From NCBI GenBank assembly GCA_035560235.1, contig DATMAG010000118.1, positions 1 through 49,901 on the forward strand: 49,901 nucleotides of DNA, read 5' to 3'. Below, piece after piece: positions 1 through 8,040 of the stretch; position 1 is the stretch's first letter, and every line of letters begins with the position of its first letter. A program made the translations under genes and the position numbers. The DNA is from DASRDU01 sp035560235. Its GTDB lineage: Bacteria > Acidobacteriota > Blastocatellia > RBC074. The notes beneath the pieces are model-generated. The model was given only the letters and a program-made list of their open reading frames with translations. It ran no database searches and had not been told where the DNA came from.

Positions 1-137
1 TCTACAACCGGGAGCGACTCCATCAGTCGCTCAACTACAGAACGCCGGAGGCCGTTTACCGGATCACGGCTTGAAAAACAGACAGCAGCGATCCACCTTA
101 TTTTCGCTGAATTTTGGTCTAGACAATTGGGAGTACC
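1..137 (+). mobile_element. 3' end of an IS3-family element (transposase C-terminus plus right end)
   Basis: Codons from base 3 to the TGA at 72-74 read YNRERLHQSLNYRTPEAVYR and end ITA. This is the closing stretch of the rve/DDE integrase domain of IS3-family OrfB transposases (the H-Q-S-L-x-Y-x-T-P motif). About 60 non-coding bases follow and end in a segment resembling an IS3 terminal repeat (GGGAGTACC ending near 137). The left part of the element lies outside the window, so the left repeat and target duplication cannot be checked. The exact right boundary is uncertain by a few bases. Confidence 0.75.
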
Positions 138-320
138 TTAACTAAAACAGCCACGTTTTCTGTCCAGACAGTTCAAAACAGCTATTCCGGAGTTGTCGAG
201 TTCAGAGTTTATATCGTTGATGTCATAAGAAATGGGCAAACCATCTTCAATGACGTCATAGTCCGACCTGCTGATGGAAAGAAAACCGAAGCCCCTAACA
301 CATTAACAATCAATCCGTGA
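138..320 (+). pseudogene. 3' remnant of an unknown gene truncated by the IS element
   Basis: An open frame with no start codon runs from the stop at 120-122, across the IS end, to a TGA at 318-320 (about 60 residues after the IS boundary). It contains VVEFRVYIVDVIRNGQ and ends LTINP. The composition looks like real coding sequence with a beta-rich pattern, but I recognise no family. The absence of a start and its position directly against the IS end indicate the tail of a gene whose 5' part was displaced or deleted. An independent small exported protein with a lost start is possible but less likely. Confidence 0.5.
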
Positions 321-340
321 ACGGTTTGGTTGTTTTGTTA

Positions 341-380
341 CAGGCGCTCGGCAGCATATCCCGCTGCTGCCGAGCGCCTG
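341..380 (+). terminator. Strong hairpin after the truncated gene
   Basis: A perfect 15-bp stem (341-355 with 366-380) and a 10-base loop lie 20 bases after the stop at 320. No clear T-tract follows, so it may terminate weakly or act as an mRNA 3'-end stabiliser. Confidence 0.5.
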
Positions 381-410
381 AGCAATCTACAATTTCAAGG
401 AGCATAGTCT

Positions 411-659
411 ATGTGGACATTAACAAAACACTGCCTGGTCGTTCTGGCTCTTGCGTCGATAATCCTTATGACAGGATGGAAAACGTCTCGCTCAGCAGGA
501 AATCAGTGGGAGTATAAAACCCTGTATACAACAGGAACTCACAAAAGTGATGAGGTGAATAAACTTGGCGCTGAAGGCTGGGAACTTGTTTCTGCTGTAG
601 TAGTAACAGATTCAGTTGGTTCTACGCAGGAGAGACTTTATTTTAAGCGTCCGAGGTGA
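411..659 (+). CDS. Small secreted DUF4177-like protein
   Basis: 82 residues. Residues 1-29 form a signal-peptide-like segment (basic start, then a Leu/Ala/Ile-rich core). The mature part has the DUF4177 pattern: WEYKTL near the start, LGAEGWELVSAVV in the middle and a closing YFKRPR. The family is a small alpha/beta domain of unknown function. A Shine-Dalgarno AAGGAG lies about 10 bases before the ATG, which supports this start. The gene sits alone between a hairpin on its left and a broken convergent gene on its right. No function can be assigned from context. Confidence 0.75.
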   Translation: MWTLTKHCLVVLALASIILMTGWKTSRSAGNQWEYKTLYTTGTHKSDEVNKLGAEGWELVSAVVVTDSVGSTQERLYFKRPR

Positions 660-746
660 ACCATAAAAATGCGGTTGCGACAACAGGAATGGCCGTGTCG
701 CAGCCGCCTCGATGAAACTTCGTCTCTGATGCGCTATGACAGCCGG

Positions 747-1409
747 TCACGCGCAAATGAAATGATGCGCGACCAGGCGCGACTGGCCGACATAAATCGC
801 GGCGTCTTTGATCTGCGAGACGCGGACTTTTTCAACCCGCACGCCTTTGCATTCGACCGGGTAGACTCCGTACAAACCGGTGCTGCTGACGACTAAATCA
901 CACCACGAAACATTGGGACACCATTACAGTCCGCGAGCGTCAGCGAGCGCCCTGATCCCGCAATCTCAGGCGCTCGCTGACGCTCGCGGACTGTAATGGT
1001 GTCGCGCGCTTCGATTTAGATCGCGGAAGGTGACATTCCGTGCGCCGTGAACGGTCAGGCCGTTGGCCGTGTAATTCTGCACCTGAAAGCCTTCAATCGT
1101 GAAGCTGTGGCTTGAGGTAATCAGCGCATCGCGCAGCTTGTTGTCGTCTTCGAGAATTGCCCGCTGCCCGTTTTCAATCAGGCCGCGCAGCGTGATGTTG
1201 TCGTGATCGAGCAGCAGAGCTTCGCGGTATACGCCGGGTCTGACCTCAATCGTGTCGCCCGGCTCGGCGCGGTCAAGCGCCGCCTGAATCGAACCACCGG
1301 CATTGACTGTCAGTGTGATCGCCGCCACCACAATCAGCAGCAGCGACAGCCAGAAACGCAATCGCCGCCTGGGGCGGGGAGCCGAAGTGCTCAGAGCCGG
1401 TGCGCTCAT
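747..1409 (-). pseudogene. Broken secreted right-handed beta-helix (NosD/DUF1565-like) protein
   Basis: The start at 1409 is preceded by a good Shine-Dalgarno (GAGGAGGT). A signal anchor (FWLSLLLIVVAAITLTVNAG) is followed by GGSIQAALDRAEPGDTIEV and RPGVYREALLL, typical of the pectate-lyase-like parallel beta-helix family. The frame breaks at RNVTFRDL where a palindrome (918-1002) interrupts. Beyond it, the same strand resumes beta-helix coding (VVSSTGLYGVYPVEC, then GVRVEKVRVSQIKDAAIYVG) before decaying to a stop at 747-749. The two halves join naturally as FRDL-VVSSTG, so this is one gene split by an insertion. The 3' part of the family domain is missing. Confidence 0.8.
918..1002. repeat. 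85-bp perfect palindromic element inserted in the beta-helix gene
   Basis: Arms 918-951 and 969-1002 are exact reverse complements over 34 bp, with a 17-base spacer. A further inverted CTAAATC (893-899) and GATTTAG (1013-1019) flanks it, so the inserted unit may span about 893-1019. It carries no ORF and could be a MITE or REP-like element. Confidence 0.85.
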
Positions 1410-1485
1410 CGCGAGACCTCCTCAGGATAATGTCAGGCAGAGCTGACAGCGTGTGGGGGCGACTATCAAACCTGTACTTGTGCAG

Positions 1486-1569
1486 TGACGGTGTCTGGAG
1501 TTCCAGCTTTGGCAGGCTGCTTACAGGTTCAGATCCAGCCAGCTGAAGCTGGAACTCCAGACACCGTCA
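1486..1569. repeat. Palindromic repeat, family A copy 1
   Basis: The 24-bp arms 1486-1509 and 1546-1569 are perfect reverse complements (core GACGGTGTCTGGAGTTCCAG). A related copy lies at 38829-38909 and a degenerate half-copy at 1611-1642, so this is a dispersed family. Confidence 0.85.
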
Positions 1570-1610
1570 TCACACTGAATGTGTTGTTATTGAGCCTGCA
1601 ACTGTGCAAA

Positions 1611-1642
1611 GACGGTGTCCTGCAGTTCCAGCTTCGGCTGGC
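1611..1642 (+). repeat. Degenerate half-copy of palindrome family A
   Basis: Starts GACGGTGTC and continues CAGTTCCAGCTTCGGCTGGC, matching the left arm of the copies at 1486 and 38829 with a short insertion. No matching right arm follows. The rest of 1410-1726 holds no recognisable gene. Confidence 0.6.
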
Positions 1643-1726
1643 TTCAGTCCTGCACAGTTTGATTTGAGTTACTGCTGTGTACTGATGAAGGCGGGGGTAC
1701 TGTAGCACGAAGGTGCGGCTGGTGTC

Positions 1727-4345
1727 TTACGGCCTTCGTTTGTGAAGCGAGGCCTGGCAGAAATTTTTTGGCTCCTGCCCGATTGTAAAACCGCGCATCA
1801 CGGTGCGACGACAGAGGCCGCTCACTGGCAGCAGGTTTGAGACTTCGCAGACTTCGATGGCGACGAGGCCGGTTTTCGGGCGCGCTGAAGCGAGCGTGAC
1901 AGTGGCCGCGCTGGCCGGTTCGGTTTCAGCAATCAGGCTGCGCGGAGTCGGAGTCGGGCGGGGTTTCGGTTCACTGTCAGAGTCGCGCGCCGGTTCGTCA
2001 GTTTTCGGCGGTTCAGCTTCCTGATTTTCATTCTGCGGGCCGCCGGGTTCGGTGCCCTTGATAAAAAGTTCGTGGCGCACGTTCGGCGTGTCGGCTTTGG
2101 CAATGGTTCCGGTCAGCGGATCAATGTCCACTGTCGAGATGTCGCCCGGATCAGTGAATTCGCCGCCGAGGTCGGGCCGCAGTTGCAGCGCCTTCATCAT
2201 AAATTCAGCCCAGATTGGCGCGGCTGAACTGCCGCCGGTCAGGCCAAGGTCTGAATTGTCATCGAAGCCGACCCACACCGCACAGACCAGATTCGGCGTG
2301 TAGCCGACAAACCAGCCGTCGCGTGATGAGCCGGTCTTGCCCGCAGCGGTTCTGGTGAAGCCCATCTGCCGCACGCGCGCGCCGGTGCCGCGATCGAGCA
2401 CATCCTTCATCATCGAAGTCATGACATACGCGACCTGCGGCGTAATCACTTCGCGGGTTTCAGTTTTGTTCTCCAGCATCGTCGCGCCCGATGAATTAAG
2501 GACGCGGTTGATTACAACGGGCGAAACGCGACGGCCACTGTTGGCAAACATCGTGTAGGCCGCAGCCATCTGCAGCGGAGTCGCTTCACCGACGCCGAGC
2601 GCCATTGAAGGATATTCGGGCGGGCGCGGCAGGCCGGCCTTCTGCGCCAGCCGCGCAATGCGCCCGAGGCCCACGCGTTCGGCCAGTTCTACCGTCACGA
2701 CGTTCTTTGATTTCACCAGCGCATCGCGCAGCGTGATCGGTTTGTGTTCATAAGTCTCACCGAAATTGCCCGGTTCATATTTCTGACCGAAGCCGTATTC
2801 AAAAGTCTTCGGCTCGTCCATAAACATCGTCGCCGGAGTAATCACATCGCCCGCGTCGTAGGCGCTCGACAGAGCTTCGGCATAAACGAACGGCTTGAAG
2901 ACTGAACCCGGCTGGCGTCTGGCTTCAGTTGCGCGGTTGAGCTGCGAACTCGCGTAATCGCGCCCGCCAATCATCGCCAGCACTTCGCCCGTCTTTGCGT
3001 TCATCGCCACGAGCGCAGCCTGCAATCCGGCAGTGCCGCCCTTGCGCCTGCTCAGGGCCTTTTCAATTGCGCCCATATGCTTTGAGACGGCCTGATAAGC
3101 GGCGCGCTGCAACCCGAGGTCGAGCGATGAATAGATGCGCAGCGATTTGAGCGAGGTCGCGTCGAACTGACTTTCAAGCTGCTTCGTCAGGTAATCAACG
3201 AAATAGGGCGCGTCGGTAATGTCGAAGCGGCCACCGCCCGTTTTGACGCCGAGCGGCGCCTGCTTTGCCTTGTCGGCTTCGGCGCGTGCGACCTTGCCGT
3301 ATTCGGCCATCTTGTCGAGAACCAGGTTGCGGCGGGTTTCGGCGCGGTCGGGATGTTTGAGCGGCGAATAATAGTTCGGATTGCGAATGATCCCGGCAAG
3401 CAGCGCGGCTTCGGGCAGCGTGAGTTGTGAAATGTCCTTGTCAAAATAGGCTCGCGCCGATTCACCGAAGCCGTTGATCGAAAAGCTGCCGCGCTGACCC
3501 TGATAAGCCAGGTTGCAGTACATCGCCATAATCTGTTCCTTGCTCAGCCTCGTTTCGAGGATGATGGACATATAGGCTTCGGCGAGTTTGCGCTTGTAGC
3601 TTTTTTCCTGCGTGAGCCAGAAATTCTTGACGAGCTGTTGCGTAATCGTGCTGCCGCCTTCGCGGACGGTGCCTTCCTCGTAATTGCGAATCAGGGCGCG
3701 CACGATGCTGCGCCAGTTCACGCCCGGATGCTCAAAAAACTGCCGGTCTTCTATCGTCGTGATCGCGTCAATCAGGTTCTGCGGCAGATCCTTGTATTCG
3801 ATGACCTTGCGTTTCTCGCGGTTCTGAGTGATGACGGACGAAATCATCTCAGGCTCAAGCTGCGCGCGGTCGAGCTGAGAACGGCTGTCGAGGTCGGTAA
3901 TTGACTGCACGCCGTCGCGGCTGAAACTGACGCGCAGACTGTGCCATTTCTTTTCGCCGTCAATGACGGCATCAGAACCCGGATAAACTTCCACCGCGCC
4001 GCCACGCACCGAGTACTGCCCGCGCTTCTCATTTTTGGTTGAGCCTTTTTCGAGATAGCCGACGCGTTTGAGATAGGCCACCAGATCGCCGGAACTCAGC
4101 GCCGACCCGGCGTAGATGTTTTTGGGCGCAGCATAAATGCCCGATGCCCGCACAAAGGCTTCACCGCGCAGCCCGCGATCAATCAGTTCGGAATACTTGT
4201 AATAGTAATGAATCAGCACGCCTGCGCCGACGAGCGTCAGCAGCAGCACGGGTGCAATAACCAGAGGCGAGAACAGAAAGCGAAAAAAACGACGGGGCAG
4301 AGAATCCTTTTTCTTCTTTCTGGAACTGCGCGTTACGTAAGCCAT
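1727..4345 (-). CDS. mrcB: Bifunctional penicillin-binding protein (class A, PBP1b-like)
   Basis: 872 residues. It polymerises lipid II glycan strands and cross-links their peptides in the periplasm. Residues 1-20 are basic and 27-47 form the membrane anchor. A UB2H-like region (about 80-165) suggests the PBP1b rather than PBP1a type. The GT51 glycosyltransferase domain (about 185-350) has catalytic E199 in EDRQFFEH and the GGSTITQQ motif (230-237). The transpeptidase has SVFK (S481, K484), SKN (546-548) and KTG (670-672), all intact. The tail after about 755 is Pro/Glu-rich and then ends in a short Cys-containing segment. The start is supported by GAGGA upstream. It is transcribed alone. The gene symbol rests on domain layout, so ponA-type naming is also possible. 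Confidence 0.92.
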   Translation of the reverse strand: MAYVTRSSRKKKKDSLPRRFFRFLFSPLVIAPVLLLTLVGAGVLIHYYYKYSELIDRGLRGEAFVRASGIYAAPKNIYAGSALSSGDLVAYLKRVGYLEKGSTKNEKRGQYSVRGGAVEVYPGSDAVIDGEKKWHSLRVSFSRDGVQSITDLDSRSQLDRAQLEPEMISSVITQNREKRKVIEYKDLPQNLIDAITTIEDRQFFEHPGVNWRSIVRALIRNYEEGTVREGGSTITQQLVKNFWLTQEKSYKRKLAEAYMSIILETRLSKEQIMAMYCNLAYQGQRGSFSINGFGESARAYFDKDISQLTLPEAALLAGIIRNPNYYSPLKHPDRAETRRNLVLDKMAEYGKVARAEADKAKQAPLGVKTGGGRFDITDAPYFVDYLTKQLESQFDATSLKSLRIYSSLDLGLQRAAYQAVSKHMGAIEKALSRRKGGTAGLQAALVAMNAKTGEVLAMIGGRDYASSQLNRATEARRQPGSVFKPFVYAEALSSAYDAGDVITPATMFMDEPKTFEYGFGQKYEPGNFGETYEHKPITLRDALVKSKNVVTVELAERVGLGRIARLAQKAGLPRPPEYPSMALGVGEATPLQMAAAYTMFANSGRRVSPVVINRVLNSSGATMLENKTETREVITPQVAYVMTSMMKDVLDRGTGARVRQMGFTRTAAGKTGSSRDGWFVGYTPNLVCAVWVGFDDNSDLGLTGGSSAAPIWAEFMMKALQLRPDLGGEFTDPGDISTVDIDPLTGTIAKADTPNVRHELFIKGTEPGGPQNENQEAEPPKTDEPARDSDSEPKPRPTPTPRSLIAETEPASAATVTLASARPKTGLVAIEVCEVSNLLPVSGLCRRTVMRGFTIGQEPKNFCQASLHKRRP

Positions 4346-4402
4346 ATTCAGAAATCCTCAGCAAATGAATGCTGGACAGAGGCAGATCCGCGTCGCAGGT
4401 GG

Positions 4403-4436
4403 TGCAAACTTAGCCCGAAGCCGGTAAGGGTGTCAA
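4403..4436 (-). promoter_or_regulatory. Candidate promoter of the PBP gene
   Basis: On the minus strand a perfect TTGACA (4431-4436) is followed about 18 bases later by a weak -10 (TAAGTT). It lies about 60 bases before the PBP start. Confidence 0.35.
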
Positions 4437-4747
4437 TCACCGAAAACGCCGCCCGGAGATCAGCAGAGTCTGGCTGAGCGGGAATGAATCGCTGATAATG
4501 CGGCAGCCTTATAGCGGGTTGCAGTTGCGTGCGACTATGGAGTGCGGCGGCCTGGCGCCGCTTTGGCGTTCGGCTGCCACTGAGCGCGGTGACCCCGGGG
4601 TGCGACTTCGGCAGGCGCGACCTCGAGGCCGCAGAGACTTTTTTGCAGGAGCATTGCCGCCGGATGCCGCGCACGATGCTGCGTTACGCGATTGGAAAGT
4701 TTCCTGAAGCGCGACGGCGCAAGTCTCTGACCGGAACCATCTGAGCT
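4437..4747. other. Intergenic stretch with a GC-rich dispersed-repeat-like segment
   Basis: No gene is evident. At 4544-4561 GCGGCG and CGCCGC form a small hairpin inside a G/C-rich segment (about 4536-4600) that looks like a dispersed repeat. I see no second copy in this window. Confidence 0.3.
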
Positions 4748-6538
4748 TCAGTGCGGCTGATCCGGGATGCGCCGCAACTGCTCAATCACTTCCTCGTACT
4801 CATCCTGCTCCGTCAGATCGTGGTTTTCATCAGGATCTTGGCGCAAATCATACAACTCCTCGCTGTCATCAGGCGCCTTGATGTAATGATACGGCCACTG
4901 CACGACCGAGCGCATTTCTGCCGTTGATCCTTCCGGGTAAAGTCCGGGTCTGATGGGCGCCAGATTGACTGCTGAAAGAATGGCCGAATCTGAAGCCGAG
5001 CCGTTCCAGAATCGCGCCAGCGACTGGCCAGGCAATGGCGACGAACTGTGCGTGACCAGTTCAAGAATCGTGGCGGGCAGATCGCGCAACGTGACCGGGG
5101 CGTTAACGCGCAATCCCGCAGGCACGCGGCCCGGCGCGATGACCAGCAGCGGCACGCGCAGCAGCGGCAGATAAAGATTGTCCGCGTGTCCGTAATGTCC
5201 ATGCTCGCCGAATGCTTCACCGTGATCTGACGTAATGATGACGAGCGTCCTGCGCAGCAGATCGCGGCGAGCCAGTTCATCGAACAGCCGGCCAAGCTGA
5301 TGATCAAGATAGGCAATTGCCCGGTCGTAAGCTGCAATCTCAGCCTGATTATCACGTTCGCTCAGCCGTTCACGATTGAGCAGTCGCGCCGTCCGCAGCG
5401 TGTGTTCATGCGGCCAGCGCGAGAGCGGCGAATCATCCTTTGCGCCTGGCGGCAGATAAGGTTCGTGTGCGTCGTAATAATTCAGAAAGGCAAAAAACGG
5501 GCGGCGCGGCGCATCAGGGGTGCGCGCCAGCCAGGACAGAAAATCGTTGTTCAGTTCCGCCGCCGTGCGCCGCGTCAATACCTGCTGATTGCCGAGCATC
5601 CGGCGCAGCGGCGCATTGTGCGTGACCGCGCGCAGCAGTGATGAGCTGATCAGCAGTTCAGTCAGCGATGCGCGGTAATCCTCGTAATGCACAAAGCCCC
5701 GCGCCAGTCCGTGTTCATAACCGCAGTAATAAGTGTTCGCCACAAATCCGGCGGTCAGCCAGCCGCGCGCGCGCAGCGTTTCAGCCAGCGTCGGATATGT
5801 CGCATCCAGCGGTTTCAGAAAGTCGGCAGAGAGTTCCTGCGGGTAACGCCCCGTGAACATGCTCGCGTGCGAAGGCAGCGTCCAGGGCGCAGTGGCAACA
5901 GCCTGATCAAACTGCACGCCACTGCGCGCCAGTCGTTCAAGCTGCGGCGATGTCGGTTGAGCATAACCATAAAGCGAGAGGTTCTGTGCCCGGACCGTGT
6001 CCATCACAATCAGCAGAACATTCGGCGCCTCGGTCGGCGCAGCAGGCAGCGCACTGACCGCACGCTGTTCACCCCACCACAACGAACCTTCAACGCCCGC
6101 ACAGAGCAGCAGGATCAAAGCTGCTGTCAGTTTCACTGCGCGGCTGATGAAGGCCGGTTGCAGCGGTGTGCGCGCCATCATTCGCCCGGCCTGCACGGCC
6201 ATCCCGCCTGCCAGCAGCAGCGACGCATACCACTGAATGCGCGGAAAGATCAGCAGCCACCCGAAAGCTGCCGTGAACACATAAAGCATCACCGTGCAGC
6301 GCACCGTTCGCACCTGCCGCCACCGAAGCGCGAGCGCAAGCTGCATCAGACCGAGCGCAAAAAACAACAGCAGGTCAGCCGCTGCGGCCATCCAGATCAC
6401 ACGCGGGCCAAGAAAGATGGCCCGGTGAAAGATGAATTTCTGCACGCCGAGCAGGAGCGCTTCACCCAGCCCCGCCAGCATTCCGCACCACGCCGCCAGT
6501 CGTAAAAGAGTCACCGCGCCTGAAGCATCGTTTTTCAT
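4748..6538 (-). CDS. Membrane-anchored sulfatase-fold enzyme (alkaline phosphatase superfamily)
   Basis: 596 residues. Several hydrophobic segments between residues 10 and 155 anchor it in the membrane, and the catalytic domain begins at NVLLIVMDTVRA (D180 a metal-ligand candidate). Where true sulfatases have C/S-x-P-S-R it has T220-L-P-S-H224. That resembles the Thr nucleophile of LtaS and phosphoethanolamine transferases, so hydrolysis of sulfate esters is doubtful and phospho-transfer or phosphodiester cleavage is possible. The second metal site is visible as TSDHGEAFGEHGHYGH. It is the last gene of the operon 10072-4748, 38 bases after the 6577-8040 gene. Substrate unknown. Confidence 0.8.
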   Translation of the reverse strand: MKNDASGAVTLLRLAAWCGMLAGLGEALLLGVQKFIFHRAIFLGPRVIWMAAAADLLLFFALGLMQLALALRWRQVRTVRCTVMLYVFTAAFGWLLIFPRIQWYASLLLAGGMAVQAGRMMARTPLQPAFISRAVKLTAALILLLCAGVEGSLWWGEQRAVSALPAAPTEAPNVLLIVMDTVRAQNLSLYGYAQPTSPQLERLARSGVQFDQAVATAPWTLPSHASMFTGRYPQELSADFLKPLDATYPTLAETLRARGWLTAGFVANTYYCGYEHGLARGFVHYEDYRASLTELLISSSLLRAVTHNAPLRRMLGNQQVLTRRTAAELNNDFLSWLARTPDAPRRPFFAFLNYYDAHEPYLPPGAKDDSPLSRWPHEHTLRTARLLNRERLSERDNQAEIAAYDRAIAYLDHQLGRLFDELARRDLLRRTLVIITSDHGEAFGEHGHYGHADNLYLPLLRVPLLVIAPGRVPAGLRVNAPVTLRDLPATILELVTHSSSPLPGQSLARFWNGSASDSAILSAVNLAPIRPGLYPEGSTAEMRSVVQWPYHYIKAPDDSEELYDLRQDPDENHDLTEQDEYEEVIEQLRRIPDQPH

Positions 6539-6576
6539 GAGCGATGGAAAAAGCTCTGCAGCGAACTGTGCAGCTT

Positions 6577-8040
6577 TTATGAAATGTATCCCAGCCCGCT
6601 CAGGCGTTCACGAATGACTGCTTCAGCATCCGCCGACATCTGCGTTTCAGCGCTCAGTCGCGTGCAGCCTGAAATCAGCGCGCGGCCCTGCATCGAAGCC
6701 GGAACGTCATAACCGCCGAGTTCAAGCAGCGTCGGCGCAAGGTCGAGCAGACGCGCGCCCGCGACTTCGCCCTGAAGCGGCAGACCGGGCGCGGCCAGAA
6801 TGAAGCTGCCGAACGACGAATGATTGCAGTCGTCCGGGCCGGTGTCGTTTTCCTGAACGTGCAGCGAGCGATGACCGACGCTGCCGATTGAACGCCACGC
6901 GAGGCCGCCGAAATGCACAATCAGATCGGGCGCGACGTTGCGCGTGTGACGATAAATTTCTTCAGGTCTGAAAACCTGTGTCCCGAGCAGTCGGCCCTGA
7001 TCGCTGACGGCGGCTTCGAGCATCAGGCTGATTTCGGCGCGGAACTTTTCATAATCAGCCGGATCAATCACGCCGCGTGGTTCGCGGCCTTTGACATTGA
7101 AAAAGACGCGGGCGTAATAACCGCCTTCGCTCCAGACGCGGGTTTTGTCCCAGTTGACGCTGAGCCGACTGAACGGCGTGAGCTGTGACGGGTATTGGTT
7201 GAGAACGAGCAGCCCCTCGCGCACCAGCCATTCATTGACGCAGAACCCGCCGTCCAGCCGCTGCGCGCCGTGATCTGACGCGACCAGCACGATGGTTTCA
7301 TCGTCGAGCAGTTCAAGCAGGCTGCCGATCTCCTGATCGAGATAGCGATAGTAATCGCGGATCACCTGCCGGTACGGATTGTCGCCCGGATGCAGCACAT
7401 GTTGCGGGTCGTGATACTTCCAGAAACCATGCTGCAAACGATCCAGGCCGATTTCGACGAAGTGAAAAAAGTCCCACTCCGTGTGCGTCAGAAAGTGGCG
7501 CACGCAGGCGAAATGTTTCTGACTCATCGTCAGAATTTCATCCAGCAGCCACTGCTTGTTCTCAGTGCGAAAGCCCTTGACGTCCACCGGGTAATCACCG
7601 ACGAGCGCTCTGATCTGATCTTTGACGCTGGCCGGATGCGTGTAGCTGTCAACGTTCGTGTCAGGCGTCAGAAAGCAGCCGACGCAGATGCCGTTGACGC
7701 GGCGCGGCGGGTACGATGGCGGCACGCCGATGATGACCGAGCGTTTGCCTTCGCGGGCGAGCTGATCCTGAATGGTGAGTTCCTGAATGGATTTTGACGT
7801 GACGATGTTCAGCCCGTCATACGAATAATCGCTGCGATTGCGAAAGCCATAAACACCGAGCGAACCCGGATCCTGGCTCGTTGACAGGCACATCCACGCG
7901 GGCACGGTAATGGGCGGATTGACGCTTTCGAGGCTGCCGTAACAGCCCGCTTCCATCAGTCGCCGGATACTGGTGAGTTGTTCATCCCCGAACAGCAGTT
8001 CGGGGACTGCGGCATCAAGGCCGATGACCAGGATTTTCAT
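6577..8040 (-). CDS. Alkaline phosphatase superfamily phosphodiesterase/pyrophosphatase-like protein
   Basis: 487 residues, no signal peptide visible. The type I phosphodiesterase/nucleotide pyrophosphatase fold shows as KILVIGLDAA (metal Asp), PPITVPAWMCLSTS (Thr nucleophile region), EIGLDRLQHGFW and ASDHGAQ (Asp/His ligands), and a late His in HSSFGSFILAAPG. Its ATG overlaps the TGA of the upstream gene by four bases (8037-8040), which indicates translational coupling. It belongs to the COG3379-type group of predicted AKP-superfamily hydrolases. The natural substrate is not evident. The neighbour is a paralogue, so the two may act on related substrates or as partners. Confidence 0.85.
   Translation of the reverse strand: MKILVIGLDAAVPELLFGDEQLTSIRRLMEAGCYGSLESVNPPITVPAWMCLSTSQDPGSLGVYGFRNRSDYSYDGLNIVTSKSIQELTIQDQLAREGKRSVIIGVPPSYPPRRVNGICVGCFLTPDTNVDSYTHPASVKDQIRALVGDYPVDVKGFRTENKQWLLDEILTMSQKHFACVRHFLTHTEWDFFHFVEIGLDRLQHGFWKYHDPQHVLHPGDNPYRQVIRDYYRYLDQEIGSLLELLDDETIVLVASDHGAQRLDGGFCVNEWLVREGLLVLNQYPSQLTPFSRLSVNWDKTRVWSEGGYYARVFFNVKGREPRGVIDPADYEKFRAEISLMLEAAVSDQGRLLGTQVFRPEEIYRHTRNVAPDLIVHFGGLAWRSIGSVGHRSLHVQENDTGPDDCNHSSFGSFILAAPGLPLQGEVAGARLLDLAPTLLELGGYDVPASMQGRALISGCTRLSAETQMSADAEAVIRERLSGLGYIS

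Noticed and set aside
669..896. A 75-codon plus-strand frame between the DUF4177-like gene and the palindrome
   Set aside because: The minus strand of the same bases continues the beta-helix protein across the palindrome, so the plus frame is a shadow.
5687..6505. A 272-codon plus-strand frame opposite the sulfatase-fold gene
   Set aside because: Composition of Arg/Gln/His repeats typical of an antisense shadow; the minus-strand gene has the full enzyme signature.
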